Notes: generated by a model not told the origin, from the letters alone. DNA of 64,000 nt from Methanosphaera sp. (GCA_017430835.1 JAFRMD010000089.1:1-64000), one strand, 5' to 3'; positions 44,509-54,195 are shown, counted from the stretch's first letter. Made by a program: numbers and translations.

Positions 44509-46470
44509 TTGAACAAACTACAAAAAATAATAAGCATCCTAGAAGGACTAAAAATGACGATCGTGGGCGGAATATTCCTTTTGATAAGTTTATTTTTTGT
44601 ATTAACAGGAACGCCGATACCACAATATATGGATCCGGCATGGGTGACCGTATTTATCTGTGGTATTCCATTAGTATATTTAGCACTCACGAGACTCATA
44701 TATGAACATTGGATTTCCTCTGCACTGCTAATTGTAATGGCAATGGTAGCATCGATTATGATTGGTGAAATATTTGCAGCGGGAGAAGTAACCTTTATTA
44801 TGGCACTTGGTGCACTATTAGAGGAATACACGGTGGAAAGATCAAAACGTGGACTAAAAGATTTAATAAATCTTAAACCAGAAAAAGGTAGATTAATCAT
44901 AAATGAAAATGGACAAACGATAGAAAAAGATGTACAGGCAAAAGACATACAAATGGGAGACGTATTAAGAGTACTTCCAGGTGAAAAAATACCTGTAGAT
45001 GGAGTAATAATCAGTGGGGATACATCAGTAGACCAATCAATTATGACTGGTGAATCATTACCGCTTGATAAGACAGTTGAAGATGAAGTCTTCTCAGGAA
45101 CATTAAACTTACACGGTGCTATAGATATTAAAGCAACTAAAGTAGGAAAGGATTCTTCTTTAGAAAAACTTATTCGTTTAGTGGAAGAAGCAGACCAGAA
45201 ACAAGCACCTACCCAGAGAATTGCAGATAAATGGGCAACTTGGCTTGTTCCGGTAGCACTTGCCATAGCAATTGGAACATATCTTTTAACTTGGAACATA
45301 GAAAGGGCAGTAACAATTCTTGTGGTATTCTGTCCATGTGCATTAATACTTGCAACTCCAACAGCTATCATGGCAGCTATTGGACAAGCAACAAAACAGG
45401 GAGTACTTATTAAGTCTGGAGAAGCACTTGAAATAATGGGTAATGTTGACACGATAACTTTTGATAAAACCGGTACACTAACATTTGGAAACCTTGAAGT
45501 ATCAGATATTGTTCCATTAGTGGGTGATATTTCAAAAGAAGAATTAACTAAGTATGTAACCGTTTCTGAAGTTAAATCAGAACATCCTATCGGTAAAGCA
45601 GTGGTTAAATATAGTAATGACAATGGTAAAGATTATGGACAGCCTGATTCTTTTGAAATGATTCCAGGTAAAGGGGTTAAAATAAGCTTTGAAGATAAAA
45701 CAATTCTGTCCGGTACTACAAGGTTTATGGAAGACAATAATATGGAAGTGAATGATAAATGCCATAAAGAATTGGATTTACTTAGAGATGAGGGAAAAGC
45801 TTCTATTGTTGTTTCAATGAATGATAGAATAATTGGTGTTGTAGGTTTATCTGATGTACTTAGACAAAATGCTTCTGAAGTTGTAAGAACTCTTAAGGAT
45901 GATCTTCAAACCAATGTGGAATTATTAACAGGTGATAATCAAAAGGCTGCAAATTACTTTGCTTCACAGGTTGGAATTAGTGATATTCATTCAGAATTGT
46001 TACCTGAAAATAAGGTTGAAATTGTCGAACAGTTAAAATCTGAAGGTAAAAAGGTTTGTATGATAGGTGATGGAGTAAATGATGCTCCAGCACTTAAAAC
46101 TGCTGATGTCAGTGTAGCTATGGGTGGTATGGGTAGTGATATTGCAATTGAAGCAGCGGATATTGCTCTTCTAGGTGATGATATTGAAAAGTTACCATAT
46201 CTCAAAAGATTATCAAATGCTACATTGTTTACTATTCATTTAAGTATTACAATTTCAATGCTTATTAATGCAGTTGCTATTGTTTGTTCCGTTTTAGGAT
46301 TACTTAATCCTATTACTGGAGCTTTAGTGCATAATATCGGATCTTGTGCGGTTGTAATGCTTGCAGCATCACTTTATGATAGGGACTTTTCAAAGTATGT
46401 AATTTCAAATAGTGAAGTTAATGAAGAATCAGGTAGTTCTAAGATGGCAACTCCTATTGTTTCTAAATAA
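44509..46470 (+). CDS. Heavy-metal-translocating P1B-type ATPase
   Basis: A 653-residue metal pump with every P-type core motif: MTGESLPLDK (actuator), CPCALILATP (metal-binding CPC helix near residue 275), DKTGTLTFG (phosphorylated Asp near 319), SEHPIGKAVV, GDGVND near 521. There is no N-terminal heavy-metal-associated domain; the chain starts directly with membrane helices. CPC fits Cu+, Zn2+ or Cd2+ export; the last helix (GALVHNIGSCAVVML) does not settle the metal. The TTG start follows AGAGG. Its promoter is bracketed by the GTATTACT repeats, implying metal- or stress-responsive repression. Confidence 0.92.
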   Translation: MNKLQKIISILEGLKMTIVGGIFLLISLFFVLTGTPIPQYMDPAWVTVFICGIPLVYLALTRLIYEHWISSALLIVMAMVASIMIGEIFAAGEVTFIMALGALLEEYTVERSKRGLKDLINLKPEKGRLIINENGQTIEKDVQAKDIQMGDVLRVLPGEKIPVDGVIISGDTSVDQSIMTGESLPLDKTVEDEVFSGTLNLHGAIDIKATKVGKDSSLEKLIRLVEEADQKQAPTQRIADKWATWLVPVALAIAIGTYLLTWNIERAVTILVVFCPCALILATPTAIMAAIGQATKQGVLIKSGEALEIMGNVDTITFDKTGTLTFGNLEVSDIVPLVGDISKEELTKYVTVSEVKSEHPIGKAVVKYSNDNGKDYGQPDSFEMIPGKGVKISFEDKTILSGTTRFMEDNNMEVNDKCHKELDLLRDEGKASIVVSMNDRIIGVVGLSDVLRQNASEVVRTLKDDLQTNVELLTGDNQKAANYFASQVGISDIHSELLPENKVEIVEQLKSEGKKVCMIGDGVNDAPALKTADVSVAMGGMGSDIAIEAADIALLGDDIEKLPYLKRLSNATLFTIHLSITISMLINAVAIVCSVLGLLNPITGALVHNIGSCAVVMLAASLYDRDFSKYVISNSEVNEESGSSKMATPIVSK

Positions 46471-47207
46471 TTTCTATTTTTTTACTCTTTTTTTTATACA
46501 TTTTTCATTCATATATTTTATTTGCTACTTGTGAATTCTAGTTCTTATTTAGTGAACTTTTAACATTTTTATTTCTCATTTTAGGAACAGTTATTTATCT
46601 TTTTGTGAACATTATACGAACTAAAAAAATATCAAAATCACATTTTTGGAACTGTTTAAATAGCTTTATTTTCTCTAAATGTTATGAAATTATTAATTCT
46701 AATCTATTCGGGAAAGCTTTAATCTTTTTTTATTATAAAACCATTTCTTTATCCTTATTTAATTTTTCAATAAAAAAACTGGAAAAAAGTTAAATTTAAT
46801 ATTTAAAAGTATATATAATGTTATTTTTAAATATCAATTTATTTATCAGTTTAAAATTTATTAAAAGATTTTAATAGCTAAATAATATGAATTAAACTGT
46901 TATGTGTTTTTATTTAAATATTTTTTTAAATTAATTATTTTTTTGTATTTATTTTTACATGATTTCATATGATAATTAATATTTAATTAAAGGATTAAAC
47001 ATAAATAATTTTAATTACAAATGTCATTATTATACAATGTTTAAATATTTTTTATTTTTTATTATCTAATGTTTTTATATAAGTATCATATTAAATAATA
47101 GTATCATTATAAAAATTTTTAGAAACACGAAATATGAAACAATAAAATGTCAATATTTCATAAAATATAAAATTTTTAATATTTTGTATAATCATTGGAG
47201 ATCATGT
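46471..47207. other. Long AT-rich gap without a supported gene
   Basis: About 735 bp after the ATPase. It opens with T runs (about 46476-46499) that may end transcription. AACAGTT (46586) and AACTGTT (46650) are inverted but far apart. Close to the DUF3100 gene GAAATAT (47129-47135) and ATATTTC (47153-47159) form an inverted repeat about 50 bp before its start, a possible operator. A 62-codon open frame at 46605 is not convincing. Confidence 0.45.
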
Positions 47208-48098
47208 ATGTCCGTTGAAAACAAGTATAATTCGGATATGGAGGATTTGGGTGACGCGTGTAAGGATTATAAACTTCATTTAACTGTTTTATTTTCTATC
47301 ATTATAGCTGAATATATCGGAGTTATTACACTAGATATTGCAGGGGTAAACATAGTTCTTATGCCTTTATTATATTCCTTAGTGTTAGCAATAGCATTTT
47401 ATATTGCAAAGCCATTCACATGGATATCTGAAAAGCAATCTGAAGAATCTTCTGCCATTATGATGTTACTGGTTGGACCATTACTTGTGAAATTGGCAAT
47501 AGCAAGTGGTCAAAATTTACAAGTAATCTTTGACGTTGGAGCAGCAATCATTCTAGAACAATTAGGTAACTTCGGAACAATATTTATAGGTTTACCAATA
47601 GCATTACTACTCGGATTTAAAAGAGAAGCAATTGGTATGACAAGTTCAATTTGTCGAGAACCACAAATGGCAGTTGTAATGGATAGGTATGGATTCACAT
47701 CACCGGAAACAAGAGGTTTCTTCACAGTATTCCTTATAGGAACAGTACTGGGAACACCATTTATCAGTATAATGGCCAGTGTCCTTGTTTATATTATTCC
47801 GTTACATCCATATGCTTATGGAATGGCTTGTGGTATCGGCAGTGCCAGTATGAATGCAGCGGCAGTTGCATCACTATCAGCCATATACCCAAACCTTGCA
47901 GTTCAATTAGAAGCATTTAGTGGTATGGCTAATCTTATCGCTATGGTTACAGGAATGTACGTGTATATATTTGCAGCAATACCTTTAACAGAAAAACTGT
48001 ATGATATTCTTGAGCCAATATTTTCTAAAATTGTTAAAGAAGAAGAAGTTAATCTTATGGAAGAGGAAAGTGTAGATGAAGTCGAAATTATCAATTAA
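47208..48098 (+). CDS. DUF3100 family membrane protein, copy 1
   Basis: A 296-residue protein with about eight membrane helices, of the DUF3100 type. Conserved segments include GLPIALLLGFKREAIGMTSS, ICREPQMAVV and a glycine-rich GMACGIGSASMNAAAVASL, which suggest a transporter-like core. The ATG at 47208 is chosen because GGAGATC precedes it; a TTG at 47184 would add eight residues. The next gene overlaps its end by 23 bp, and a paralogue follows (48637). The three probably make one membrane system; the substrate is unknown. Confidence 0.8.
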   Translation: MSVENKYNSDMEDLGDACKDYKLHLTVLFSIIIAEYIGVITLDIAGVNIVLMPLLYSLVLAIAFYIAKPFTWISEKQSEESSAIMMLLVGPLLVKLAIASGQNLQVIFDVGAAIILEQLGNFGTIFIGLPIALLLGFKREAIGMTSSICREPQMAVVMDRYGFTSPETRGFFTVFLIGTVLGTPFISIMASVLVYIIPLHPYAYGMACGIGSASMNAAAVASLSAIYPNLAVQLEAFSGMANLIAMVTGMYVYIFAAIPLTEKLYDILEPIFSKIVKEEEVNLMEEESVDEVEIIN

Positions 48099-48546
48099 TA
48101 TGGTTTTACAGTGGATTGGAATCTTGCTATTGTTTTCTGTCATGTCAGCAATAGGAAATTGGGTTGGATTTCAATATCCATTCCAGGAATCATTAATGGG
48201 AATGTTTATTCTATGTTTCATTTCTCTAATCGGTTTAATCGTTGAGAAATTATTGCCATTCGATAATATTCCCGCAATTATTTATATAAGTTTAATAGGT
48301 CTTTTTGTAGCATTACCATGGTGTCCACTTGCCGAACCCATCATTTACTACACGTCAAGGGTGGACTTAGTATGTTTAACAACAGTACTCTTAGCTTATG
48401 CCGGTGTAGCAATGGGTAAAGATTTAGGCAGTTTCAAGAAGGTAGGACTAAGAGGTATAGTAGTTACATTTGCCGTAATATTTGGAACTTATCTAGGTTC
48501 AGCAGTAATAGCTCAAATAGCTCTAATGTATACAGGGATGATTTAA
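48076..48546 (+). CDS. Small membrane protein partnered with DUF3100
   Basis: A 156-residue protein with about five membrane helices (WIGILLLFSVMSAIGNWVG; FILCFISLIGLIVEKLL; YISLIGLFVALPWCPL; a last one near GIVVTFAVIFGTYLG). It overlaps the end of the DUF3100 gene by 23 bp in another frame, a sign of translational coupling and a two-subunit complex. A central SRVDLVCLTTVLLAYAGVA is distinctive. It may be equivalent to half of a DUF340/LrgB-like exporter, but the match is uncertain. Confidence 0.72.
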   Translation: MKSKLSINMVLQWIGILLLFSVMSAIGNWVGFQYPFQESLMGMFILCFISLIGLIVEKLLPFDNIPAIIYISLIGLFVALPWCPLAEPIIYYTSRVDLVCLTTVLLAYAGVAMGKDLGSFKKVGLRGIVVTFAVIFGTYLGSAVIAQIALMYTGMI

Positions 48547-48636
48547 TTAACAAAAAATTAAATCTTAAAAAACTATTTTTTTTTATTAATTGTTTTATTA
48601 ATCATAAATTATAACATATCTTCAATTGGTTAAAGC

Positions 48637-49455
48637 ATGACACAGCCAGATATTAAAAAAAGATTTTTATATGACTACAAATTACATATTACAATGCTCT
48701 TTGTAATAATTATTTCTTCATATATTGGAGTAATAAGCATACCATTATATGAAGGCTTTAATATAGTAATTTTACCATTCATTATCTCATTATTCTTATC
48801 AATACTATTCTATATTTCAAAATCAGTAACGTGGATAAAAAAGGAACAGTCAGTTAACTGTAATCGTATGATACTATTATTAATATCTCCGTTAATTGTT
48901 AAATTGGCAGTAGCCAGTGGTCAAAATATCGAACTACTTATTAGTGTAGGGCCAGCATTAATACTCAAGGAACTTGGAAGTATTGGAACCATAATCATAG
49001 GTCTACCAATAGCATTATTATTGGGCTTTAAAAGGGAAGCAATAGGAATGACGAGTTCAATATGTAGAGAACCACAACTTGCAGTTCTTGTTGAAAAATA
49101 TGGTTTCGATTCACAGGAAGTTAAAGGATTTTTCATAGTATACCTAATAGGATTAGTGCTGGGAACAATCTTTATCAGCTTATTAACTAACATATTAGTC
49201 TACATTATACCATTACATCCATATAGTTATGCTTTGGCAACGGGTATAGGAAGTACCAGTATGAATGTGGCAGCACTAACTTCATTAACTGCAATTTATC
49301 CGGAGCTTTCAAACCAACTGCAAGCATTTAGTGGAATATCAAATATAATTTCAGTAGTATTCAGCATATATGTTTACATATTCATTTCACTTCCAGTAAC
49401 TGAAAAGTTATATTATAAATTAGAACCTTATTTTACAAATAAAAAACAGGATTAA
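48637..49455 (+). CDS. DUF3100 family membrane protein, copy 2
   Basis: A 272-residue paralogue of 47208-48098 with the same conserved blocks (GLPIALLLGFKREAIGMTSS; ICREPQLAVL; GIGSTSMNVAALTSL) but a shorter N-terminus and no acidic C-terminal tail. It starts 90 bp after the small membrane partner, in the same direction. Tandem duplication within the locus is likely. There is no second copy of the small partner, so both may share it. thiM follows 110 bp later. Confidence 0.8.
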   Translation: MTQPDIKKRFLYDYKLHITMLFVIIISSYIGVISIPLYEGFNIVILPFIISLFLSILFYISKSVTWIKKEQSVNCNRMILLLISPLIVKLAVASGQNIELLISVGPALILKELGSIGTIIIGLPIALLLGFKREAIGMTSSICREPQLAVLVEKYGFDSQEVKGFFIVYLIGLVLGTIFISLLTNILVYIIPLHPYSYALATGIGSTSMNVAALTSLTAIYPELSNQLQAFSGISNIISVVFSIYVYIFISLPVTEKLYYKLEPYFTNKKQD

Positions 49456-49565
49456 TAAGAAATAATTGATTTTTTCTATTTTTTTTAATTTTAAATGATT
49501 AATAAATATAATTATCATAATGAACAAAGAATTAATTGTACATATTAAAAGGAGAATTGAAAAAT

Positions 49566-50423
49566 ATGAGTGATTCAATAATAGAAAAATCAGCACAACT
49601 TGTTGAAAAATTAAGACAAAACAGTCCATTAACACATTGTATTACAAATGTGGTAACAGTAAGAGACTGTGCAAATGCAGTGCTTGCAATAGGAGGATCA
49701 CCAATTATGGCCAATGCTCCTGAAGAAGCAGAAGAAATTGTTTCCATTGCAAACTCATTAGTAATAAATATTGGAACATTAACAACAGAACAAATAGAAA
49801 CAATGAAAATTTCTGCAAAAAAAGCAACAAAAATGGAAAAACCATTTGTTTTAGATCCTGTAGGTGTAGGAATAAGTAAAATAAGAAATGAAACACCAAT
49901 AGACATTATTAAAGAATCAAAACCAGCAATAATCAGGGGAAACCTGTCCGAGATAAAAGCAATAGCAATGTTCTATGGAATACTTGAGGAATGCACAACT
50001 GCAAAAGGAGTTGACGTAGCCGAAGGAGACATTATAAACGAAGATACCCTAGAAAGCAATGCACAAATAGTCAAGAACATAGCAGAAAAACTAGGTACAA
50101 CAATAGCCGTTTCCGGACCAATTGACATAATATCCGATGGAAATACAGTTTACACATTAGCCAATGGTGATGCAATGATGGCAAACATCACTGGTACTGG
50201 TTGTATGTTAGGATGTCTAATGGGATCATATGTAGCAGTAGAAGATTCATTAACAGCTGCAACAACTGCAACTGCAGTAATGTCAATAGCAGGAGAGCTT
50301 GCGGCAAAAAGGACAAAGGATAATAATGAAGGAACAGGTTCATTTGGAGTATATTTGATTGATGAACTATCTAAAATGACACCTGACACACTAAAACAAT
50401 ATATCAACATCAAAGAATTATAA
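49566..50423 (+). CDS. thiM: Hydroxyethylthiazole kinase
   Basis: A 285-residue ribokinase-fold enzyme phosphorylating the thiazole alcohol for thiamine synthesis. Motifs: PLTHCITNVVTVRDCANAVL, GGSPIMANAPEEAEE, VLDPVGVGISKIRN, IRGNLSEIKAI and the C-terminal anion hole ANITGTGCMLGCLMG. AAAGGAG precedes the ATG at 49566; an in-frame TTG 30 bases upstream is rejected. It is followed by thiE with a 10-nt gap. No thiamine riboswitch features were seen upstream. Confidence 0.95.
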   Translation: MSDSIIEKSAQLVEKLRQNSPLTHCITNVVTVRDCANAVLAIGGSPIMANAPEEAEEIVSIANSLVINIGTLTTEQIETMKISAKKATKMEKPFVLDPVGVGISKIRNETPIDIIKESKPAIIRGNLSEIKAIAMFYGILEECTTAKGVDVAEGDIINEDTLESNAQIVKNIAEKLGTTIAVSGPIDIISDGNTVYTLANGDAMMANITGTGCMLGCLMGSYVAVEDSLTAATTATAVMSIAGELAAKRTKDNNEGTGSFGVYLIDELSKMTPDTLKQYINIKEL

Positions 50424-50433
50424 GGGGTTGTAT

Positions 50434-51057
50434 ATGATGGATAACTATGCATTATATTTGGTTACAGATCAATTTGACCTAAGTGAACATCAATTTTTAA
50501 AGGTTATTGAAGAATCAATACTTGGTGGAACATCCATTGTACAAATAAGAGAAAAAACAAGCACAACTAGGGATTTTTATAAACTAGCAAAAAAAACTAA
50601 GAAAATTACGGACAAATATGATGTACCATTAATAATCAATGACAGAATAGATGTAGCACAAGCGGTAGATGCTGCTGGCGTACATTTAGGACAGGAGGAC
50701 ATGCCCTGTAGAATTGCAAGGCGTATATTGGGTGAAGATAAAACAATAGGAATTAGTGCCCATACTTATAAGGAGGCACTTAAAGCACAAACTGATGGGG
50801 CAGACTATTTGGGAGTTGGAGCAATATATGCTACTGATACAAAAACTGATGCAGATGTTGCAACACATGAGGAACTTATTAAAATCAGAGATAATATTGA
50901 AATTCCTACTGTAGCCATTGGTGGTATAAAAAAATCCAATGCCAAAAAAATCGTAACAAGATATGCTTTTGATGGAATAGCAGTGGTATCTGCAATTATG
51001 AAGAGCAACAATCCTAGAAAAAGTTCTATGAAATTGCTTAATGAATTAAAAATATAA
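50434..51057 (+). CDS. thiE: Thiamine-phosphate synthase
   Basis: A 207-residue TIM-barrel enzyme coupling hydroxymethylpyrimidine pyrophosphate with thiazole phosphate. Motifs: LYLVTDQFDL, VQIREKTSTTRDFY, LIINDRIDVAQAVDAAGVHL, GQEDMPCRIARRILG, DYLGVGAIYATDTK and VAIGGIKKSN. AAGGGG precedes the ATG; an ATG three bases later is possible. It forms an operon with thiM, so exogenous or recycled thiazole can be turned into thiamine phosphate. Confidence 0.95.
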   Translation: MMDNYALYLVTDQFDLSEHQFLKVIEESILGGTSIVQIREKTSTTRDFYKLAKKTKKITDKYDVPLIINDRIDVAQAVDAAGVHLGQEDMPCRIARRILGEDKTIGISAHTYKEALKAQTDGADYLGVGAIYATDTKTDADVATHEELIKIRDNIEIPTVAIGGIKKSNAKKIVTRYAFDGIAVVSAIMKSNNPRKSSMKLLNELKI

Positions 51058-51207
51058 ATATGAGGGAGTGTTTAAAGTTTTTTTAACCTACCCAAATATT
51101 TATTATACTTAATAAATCTTTTTTTACACTCTTTTTTTTCTTATTTTATGGTATTAATTATTATTTCATTTGTTTAGGAGAATATTTGTGGTGGTTATTG
51201 AATATGC

Positions 51208-51615
51208 TTAGTCCTCTATAATAATATCCTTGTATTGTGGAAATTCTTCTATGAAGTCATATATTTCTTTATCAAGAAATTCTTTGTATCTGCCTACAGG
51301 ATCTGATTCTGGGTTGGCATATTTGAATTGTAGTTCATTTCTTTTTTTGTATGCATTTTCCAATCGTTTTTTGACTTCGGGGTCGAAGTTTTGAAATTTA
51401 GTTGGTCTGTCATGGTCATGTCCTTTATATGCTAATCCTACTGTGTTGAATCTGTAGGGCATTATTGTTCCTGCGTTTAATGCTACTTCGTACATTTCAA
51501 AGTAGTGTTCTGTAATGAAATCATAGTTTAGTTTTACTGTTGATTCTTTTATGTGTTTGTCTACTTCTTTTAGGTTGTTTATGTATTCTATGTCCCAGTC
51601 TTCTGATATTGTCAT
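51208..51615 (-). CDS. Hypothetical protein
   Basis: A 135-residue soluble acidic protein, not recognised (SEDWDIEYINNLKEVDKHIK; FEMYEVALNAGTIMPYRFNT; a lysine-rich helix, then VGRYKEFLDKEIYDFIEEFP). No signal peptide or membrane segment. The ATG at 51615 is chosen because GTGAT precedes it. Its upstream region holds two 14-bp direct repeats (51628-51659). It is convergent with thiE. Confidence 0.65.
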   Translation of the reverse strand: MTISEDWDIEYINNLKEVDKHIKESTVKLNYDFITEHYFEMYEVALNAGTIMPYRFNTVGLAYKGHDHDRPTKFQNFDPEVKKRLENAYKKRNELQFKYANPESDPVGRYKEFLDKEIYDFIEEFPQYKDIIIED

Positions 51616-51627
51616 TTCAATCACTTC

Positions 51628-51659
51628 ACATTGTTATATTTATTAACATTGTTATATTT
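51628..51659 (-). promoter_or_regulatory. Two 14-bp direct repeats upstream of the hypothetical gene
   Basis: ACATTGTTATATTT occurs at 51628-51641 and again at 51646-51659, 18 bp apart. On the minus strand each reads AAATATAACAATGT, whose first twelve bases equal the left part of cys inverted repeat 1. The unit includes a TATA-like core, so promoter and operator functions cannot be separated. Confidence 0.45.
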
Positions 51660-51708
51660 GTATTGTATTATATATAAATTATTCTAAAACAAAAGAAGAA
51701 AAAAGAGT

Positions 51709-52263
51709 CTAATATAAAACACAAATCATCATAATAATATATTCTGGTAACTTATTGCCCCTAATCCACTGTAAATCCAAATCAAAATATTCCCTGGCAA
51801 TACCAATAACATCTGCACCTAAAGACTCCATAGCATACTTTCTCTTATCAGGCATAACACACCCCTTACCAGAAATTCTCTGACACTTACTGCATCTAAC
51901 ACAAGGACCAGCAGTTAAAAAACAACCATTAAGCTTTTCTTCTAACTCATATAACTCAGGTTCAATAATCATTTTCTGACTATGATGAAATTCAAATGCA
52001 TATTCCATTAAACTTTCAGAAGTAAATTCTCTTTCATACACATGCTTATTAAAATTCATCTTAAGCAGTATAAGTTTAATATTTTCGTATTTATTCCAAA
52101 TATCCGTTTGATTATCATTAAATGGTGGACAAGTCCAATTATTATCATAACATCTACAAAAGGAACAGGATTCTTCATTTCCTTCTATATTAAGAAATCT
52201 TTCCCTAATCTCATCCAATGAAGTATCACATTCAAATCTTTCAACACTAAAGTCATCACTCAT
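51709..52263 (-). CDS. DUF2284-type cysteine-rich metal-binding protein
   Basis: A 184-residue protein with clustered cysteines: SCSFCRCYDNNWTCPPF near residues 33-50 and GPCVRCSKCQRISGKGC near 118-134, the arrangement of the predicted metal-binding DUF2284 family. It ends with a hydrophobic stretch (YIIMMICVLY). It probably holds an iron-sulfur cluster or zinc; no reaction is known. Its codon use is A-rich like its neighbours. It stands alone on its strand. Confidence 0.78.
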   Translation of the reverse strand: MSDDFSVERFECDTSLDEIRERFLNIEGNEESCSFCRCYDNNWTCPPFNDNQTDIWNKYENIKLILLKMNFNKHVYEREFTSESLMEYAFEFHHSQKMIIEPELYELEEKLNGCFLTAGPCVRCSKCQRISGKGCVMPDKRKYAMESLGADVIGIAREYFDLDLQWIRGNKLPEYIIMMICVLY

Positions 52264-52484
52264 ACATTTTCACCAAGAATAATCCTTGTTAATTTATTAT
52301 AATTTCATATATAATAAAAGTTTATTAAAAAATAATGGATAATAATGCAGTAAAATGTTAATTAAGCTAATAATATCATTTTTAATTGATTTCAACAATG
52401 ATTTTTAAAGTATATTTGAAGAAAAACTTCACTAAAAAAAGTTAATAAAAATTAAAATATCAAAAAACAAGGAAAATTTAATAA

Positions 52485-53069
52485 TTATTCCTTTTCCTTT
52501 TCTTTAATCATCCGAATAAACTTGGCAGGAACTCCAGCAACAATACTTTTCTCTTTAACATCCTTAGTAACTACAGCTCCAGCAGCAATAATGGCTCCAT
52601 CACCAACATTTACCCCTGACAATATTGTTGCATTAGAGCCAATCCAAACCTTATTTCCAATCTTAATGGGAGCAGCAATTAAATTACCTCTACTATCAGG
52701 ATCTTCATCATGATTAAGAGTAGCAAACACCACATTATGACCAATTAAAACGTCATCCCCAATATATACACCACCTTGATCTTGAAATTTACAGTCACTA
52801 TTGATGAAAACATTCTTACCAAGATGAATATTCTTGCCAAAGTCTGTGTGAAATGGTGGAAAAATCCTGAATTCATCATCAACTTTCTGTCCAATAATTT
52901 TAGAGAAAATAGCTCTTCTCTCATCAAATTCATGGTATTCATTATTCAATTGGCAGGTTAATTTTTGAGCTTCTTTACTATAATAATTACAGGTTTCTAA
53001 AGCTTCATCATCCATAACTAACTTACTGCCCGAATTAAATATGCTTAACAAATCCTCTAATTCTAACAT
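52485..53069 (-). CDS. Sugar O-acetyltransferase (maltose/galactoside type)
   Basis: A 194-residue left-handed beta-helix acetyltransferase: the N-terminal NeuD/Maa-like helical segment ([16 protein letters not shown]), hexapeptide repeats ([25 protein letters not shown]), the catalytic-His region [10 protein letters not shown], then [20 protein letters not shown] and [10 protein letters not shown] with AGVPAKFI. It transfers acetyl from acetyl-CoA to a sugar. It lies 21 bp after the epimerase-like gene, so both may work on one carbohydrate. Confidence 0.88.
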   Translation of the reverse strand: MLELEDLLSIFNSGSKLVMDDEALETCNYYSKEAQKLTCQLNNEYHEFDERRAIFSKIIGQKVDDEFRIFPPFHTDFGKNIHLGKNVFINSDCKFQDQGGVYIGDDVLIGHNVVFATLNHDEDPDSRGNLIAAPIKIGNKVWIGSNATILSGVNVGDGAIIAAGAVVTKDVKEKSIVAGVPAKFIRMIKEKEKE

Positions 53070-53090
53070 AATAACATCTCTGAAAAAATT

Positions 53091-53813
53091 TTATATCATA
53101 TTCAATCTTTCAATAACTTCCTTACTTTTTAAAACATTATCAAAATTGTTCAATTCTATAATTCCATAATTAATCTTCTTCAATAAGTTCAAATCCAACG
53201 TTCCTTCACCTAAACTTAGGTGTTGGTCACGTTCTCCATTGTTGTCATTTAAATGGCAATAACTAATATTTTTTAGTTCCAACATTTCTTCTAAACAGTC
53301 ACATGTGTTAGCATGTCCAGTGTCAATCGTTAAAAAACAACCCGTTTCTTTTTGTATTGTTTCTAGTTCTTCAACACTATTTGCAAGAAATGATTTACGT
53401 ACCGGCATGTTTTCTACGGATACTTCAACCTGAGTATTATCCATTATTTCTCCAACACTTTCAATTAGCAATTCCAGCGCATACTTTCTAATTCGATTGT
53501 CAATTCTTCCAATTTTTCCGGGATGAATTGTAATTGTTTTTGCACAAATTTTTTGAGCATATTTTCCACATTCAATCATCTGTCTTGTGCTTTCTTTTCT
53601 AATTCCATTGTTGATACTTGCAATGTTAATGTCTACACTTGCTGCATGTATTCTCACATCAAGTCCACAATTATGATATTCCTTGTTATCTCTATCAAGA
53701 AAAGGGTCTTCTGCTAAAATTTCAATCATTTCAAAGTTATTGTTCTTAGCAGTTTTTATTATCTCATGGTTTTCTTTCATAAACAAGGCCAGTGTTGAAA
53801 ATCCGAGTTTCAT
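53091..53813 (-). CDS. Sugar phosphate isomerase/epimerase-like TIM-barrel protein
   Basis: A 240-residue protein of the xylose-isomerase-like/AP-endonuclease-2 superfamily. Metal-binding and barrel motifs: KLGFSTLALFM, IHAASVDINIAS, ITIHPGKIGR, VSVENMPVR, LTIDTGHANTCD and HLNDNNGERDQHLSLGEG. Either sugar isomerase or endonuclease IV-like activity is possible; the short length and lack of DNA-binding loops favour a sugar enzyme. The ATG at 53813 is chosen because GATGAT precedes it. It heads an operon with the acetyltransferase. Confidence 0.82.
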   Translation of the reverse strand: MKLGFSTLALFMKENHEIIKTAKNNNFEMIEILAEDPFLDRDNKEYHNCGLDVRIHAASVDINIASINNGIRKESTRQMIECGKYAQKICAKTITIHPGKIGRIDNRIRKYALELLIESVGEIMDNTQVEVSVENMPVRKSFLANSVEELETIQKETGCFLTIDTGHANTCDCLEEMLELKNISYCHLNDNNGERDQHLSLGEGTLDLNLLKKINYGIIELNNFDNVLKSKEVIERLNMI

Positions 53814-53949
53814 TTTAATCATCTTATGAGTTATTTCATATTATATTTTTTTTCACACTTTATTGTTGAGATAGGTTAATTTAATAGTCAAAGTTTACAC
53901 TATGGATTTTTAATTGTATGTAAAAAAAGAATAGGGGTAATGAAGGTAT

Positions 53950-54195
53950 TTAGTCATCACAGAGAAAGGTTAAAAAGTAATTTTCTAGTGAAGCATCAAA
54001 AAATGTGTCTATTAGGTCTTGTGATACGTATTCTGAGTTAATAATTTCAATTTCTGTTTCTTCACCAATTTCTGTTAGACAGTCGTATAATGCGTCGAGG
54101 TTTCGTCCATAGTATGTTGGTAGTTTAAGCTTTCTAATCAGGTAGTCATGTTTTTCCTTTTTAATGTCTTTTCCATCTAGTTTTATATGTTTCAT
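53950..54195 (-). CDS. Barstar-family ribonuclease inhibitor
   Basis: An 81-residue protein with the barstar pattern: IKLDGKDIKKEKHDYLIRKL, then LPTYYGRNLDALYDCLTEIG, which is the conserved binding helix (P-Y-YG-NLDALWDCLT in barstar), then an acidic end. Barstar blocks the barnase active site with its acidic helix. Its ATG begins at the base after the barnase stop, with GGAG inside the end of the barnase gene, so translation is coupled. It would protect the producing cell. Confidence 0.9.
   Translation of the reverse strand: MKHIKLDGKDIKKEKHDYLIRKLKLPTYYGRNLDALYDCLTEIGEETEIEIINSEYVSQDLIDTFFDASLENYFLTFLCDD

Noticed and set aside
44487..45623. Long minus-strand frame opposite the metal ATPase
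   Set aside because: It mirrors codons of a secure ATPase gene and encodes a serine/isoleucine-rich sequence without domains.
46586..46656. AACAGTT / AACTGTT inverted repeat in the gap after the ATPase
   Set aside because: Arms of only 7 bp about 57 bp apart in AT-rich DNA are expected by chance.
46605..46793. 62-codon open frame after the metal ATPase
   Set aside because: It has no ribosome-binding site, no recognisable domain and a composition like the surrounding AT-rich spacer.
49456..49565. Thiamine riboswitch upstream of thiM
   Set aside because: No conserved CUGAGA-type core or plausible stems are present in this 110-bp AT-rich spacer.
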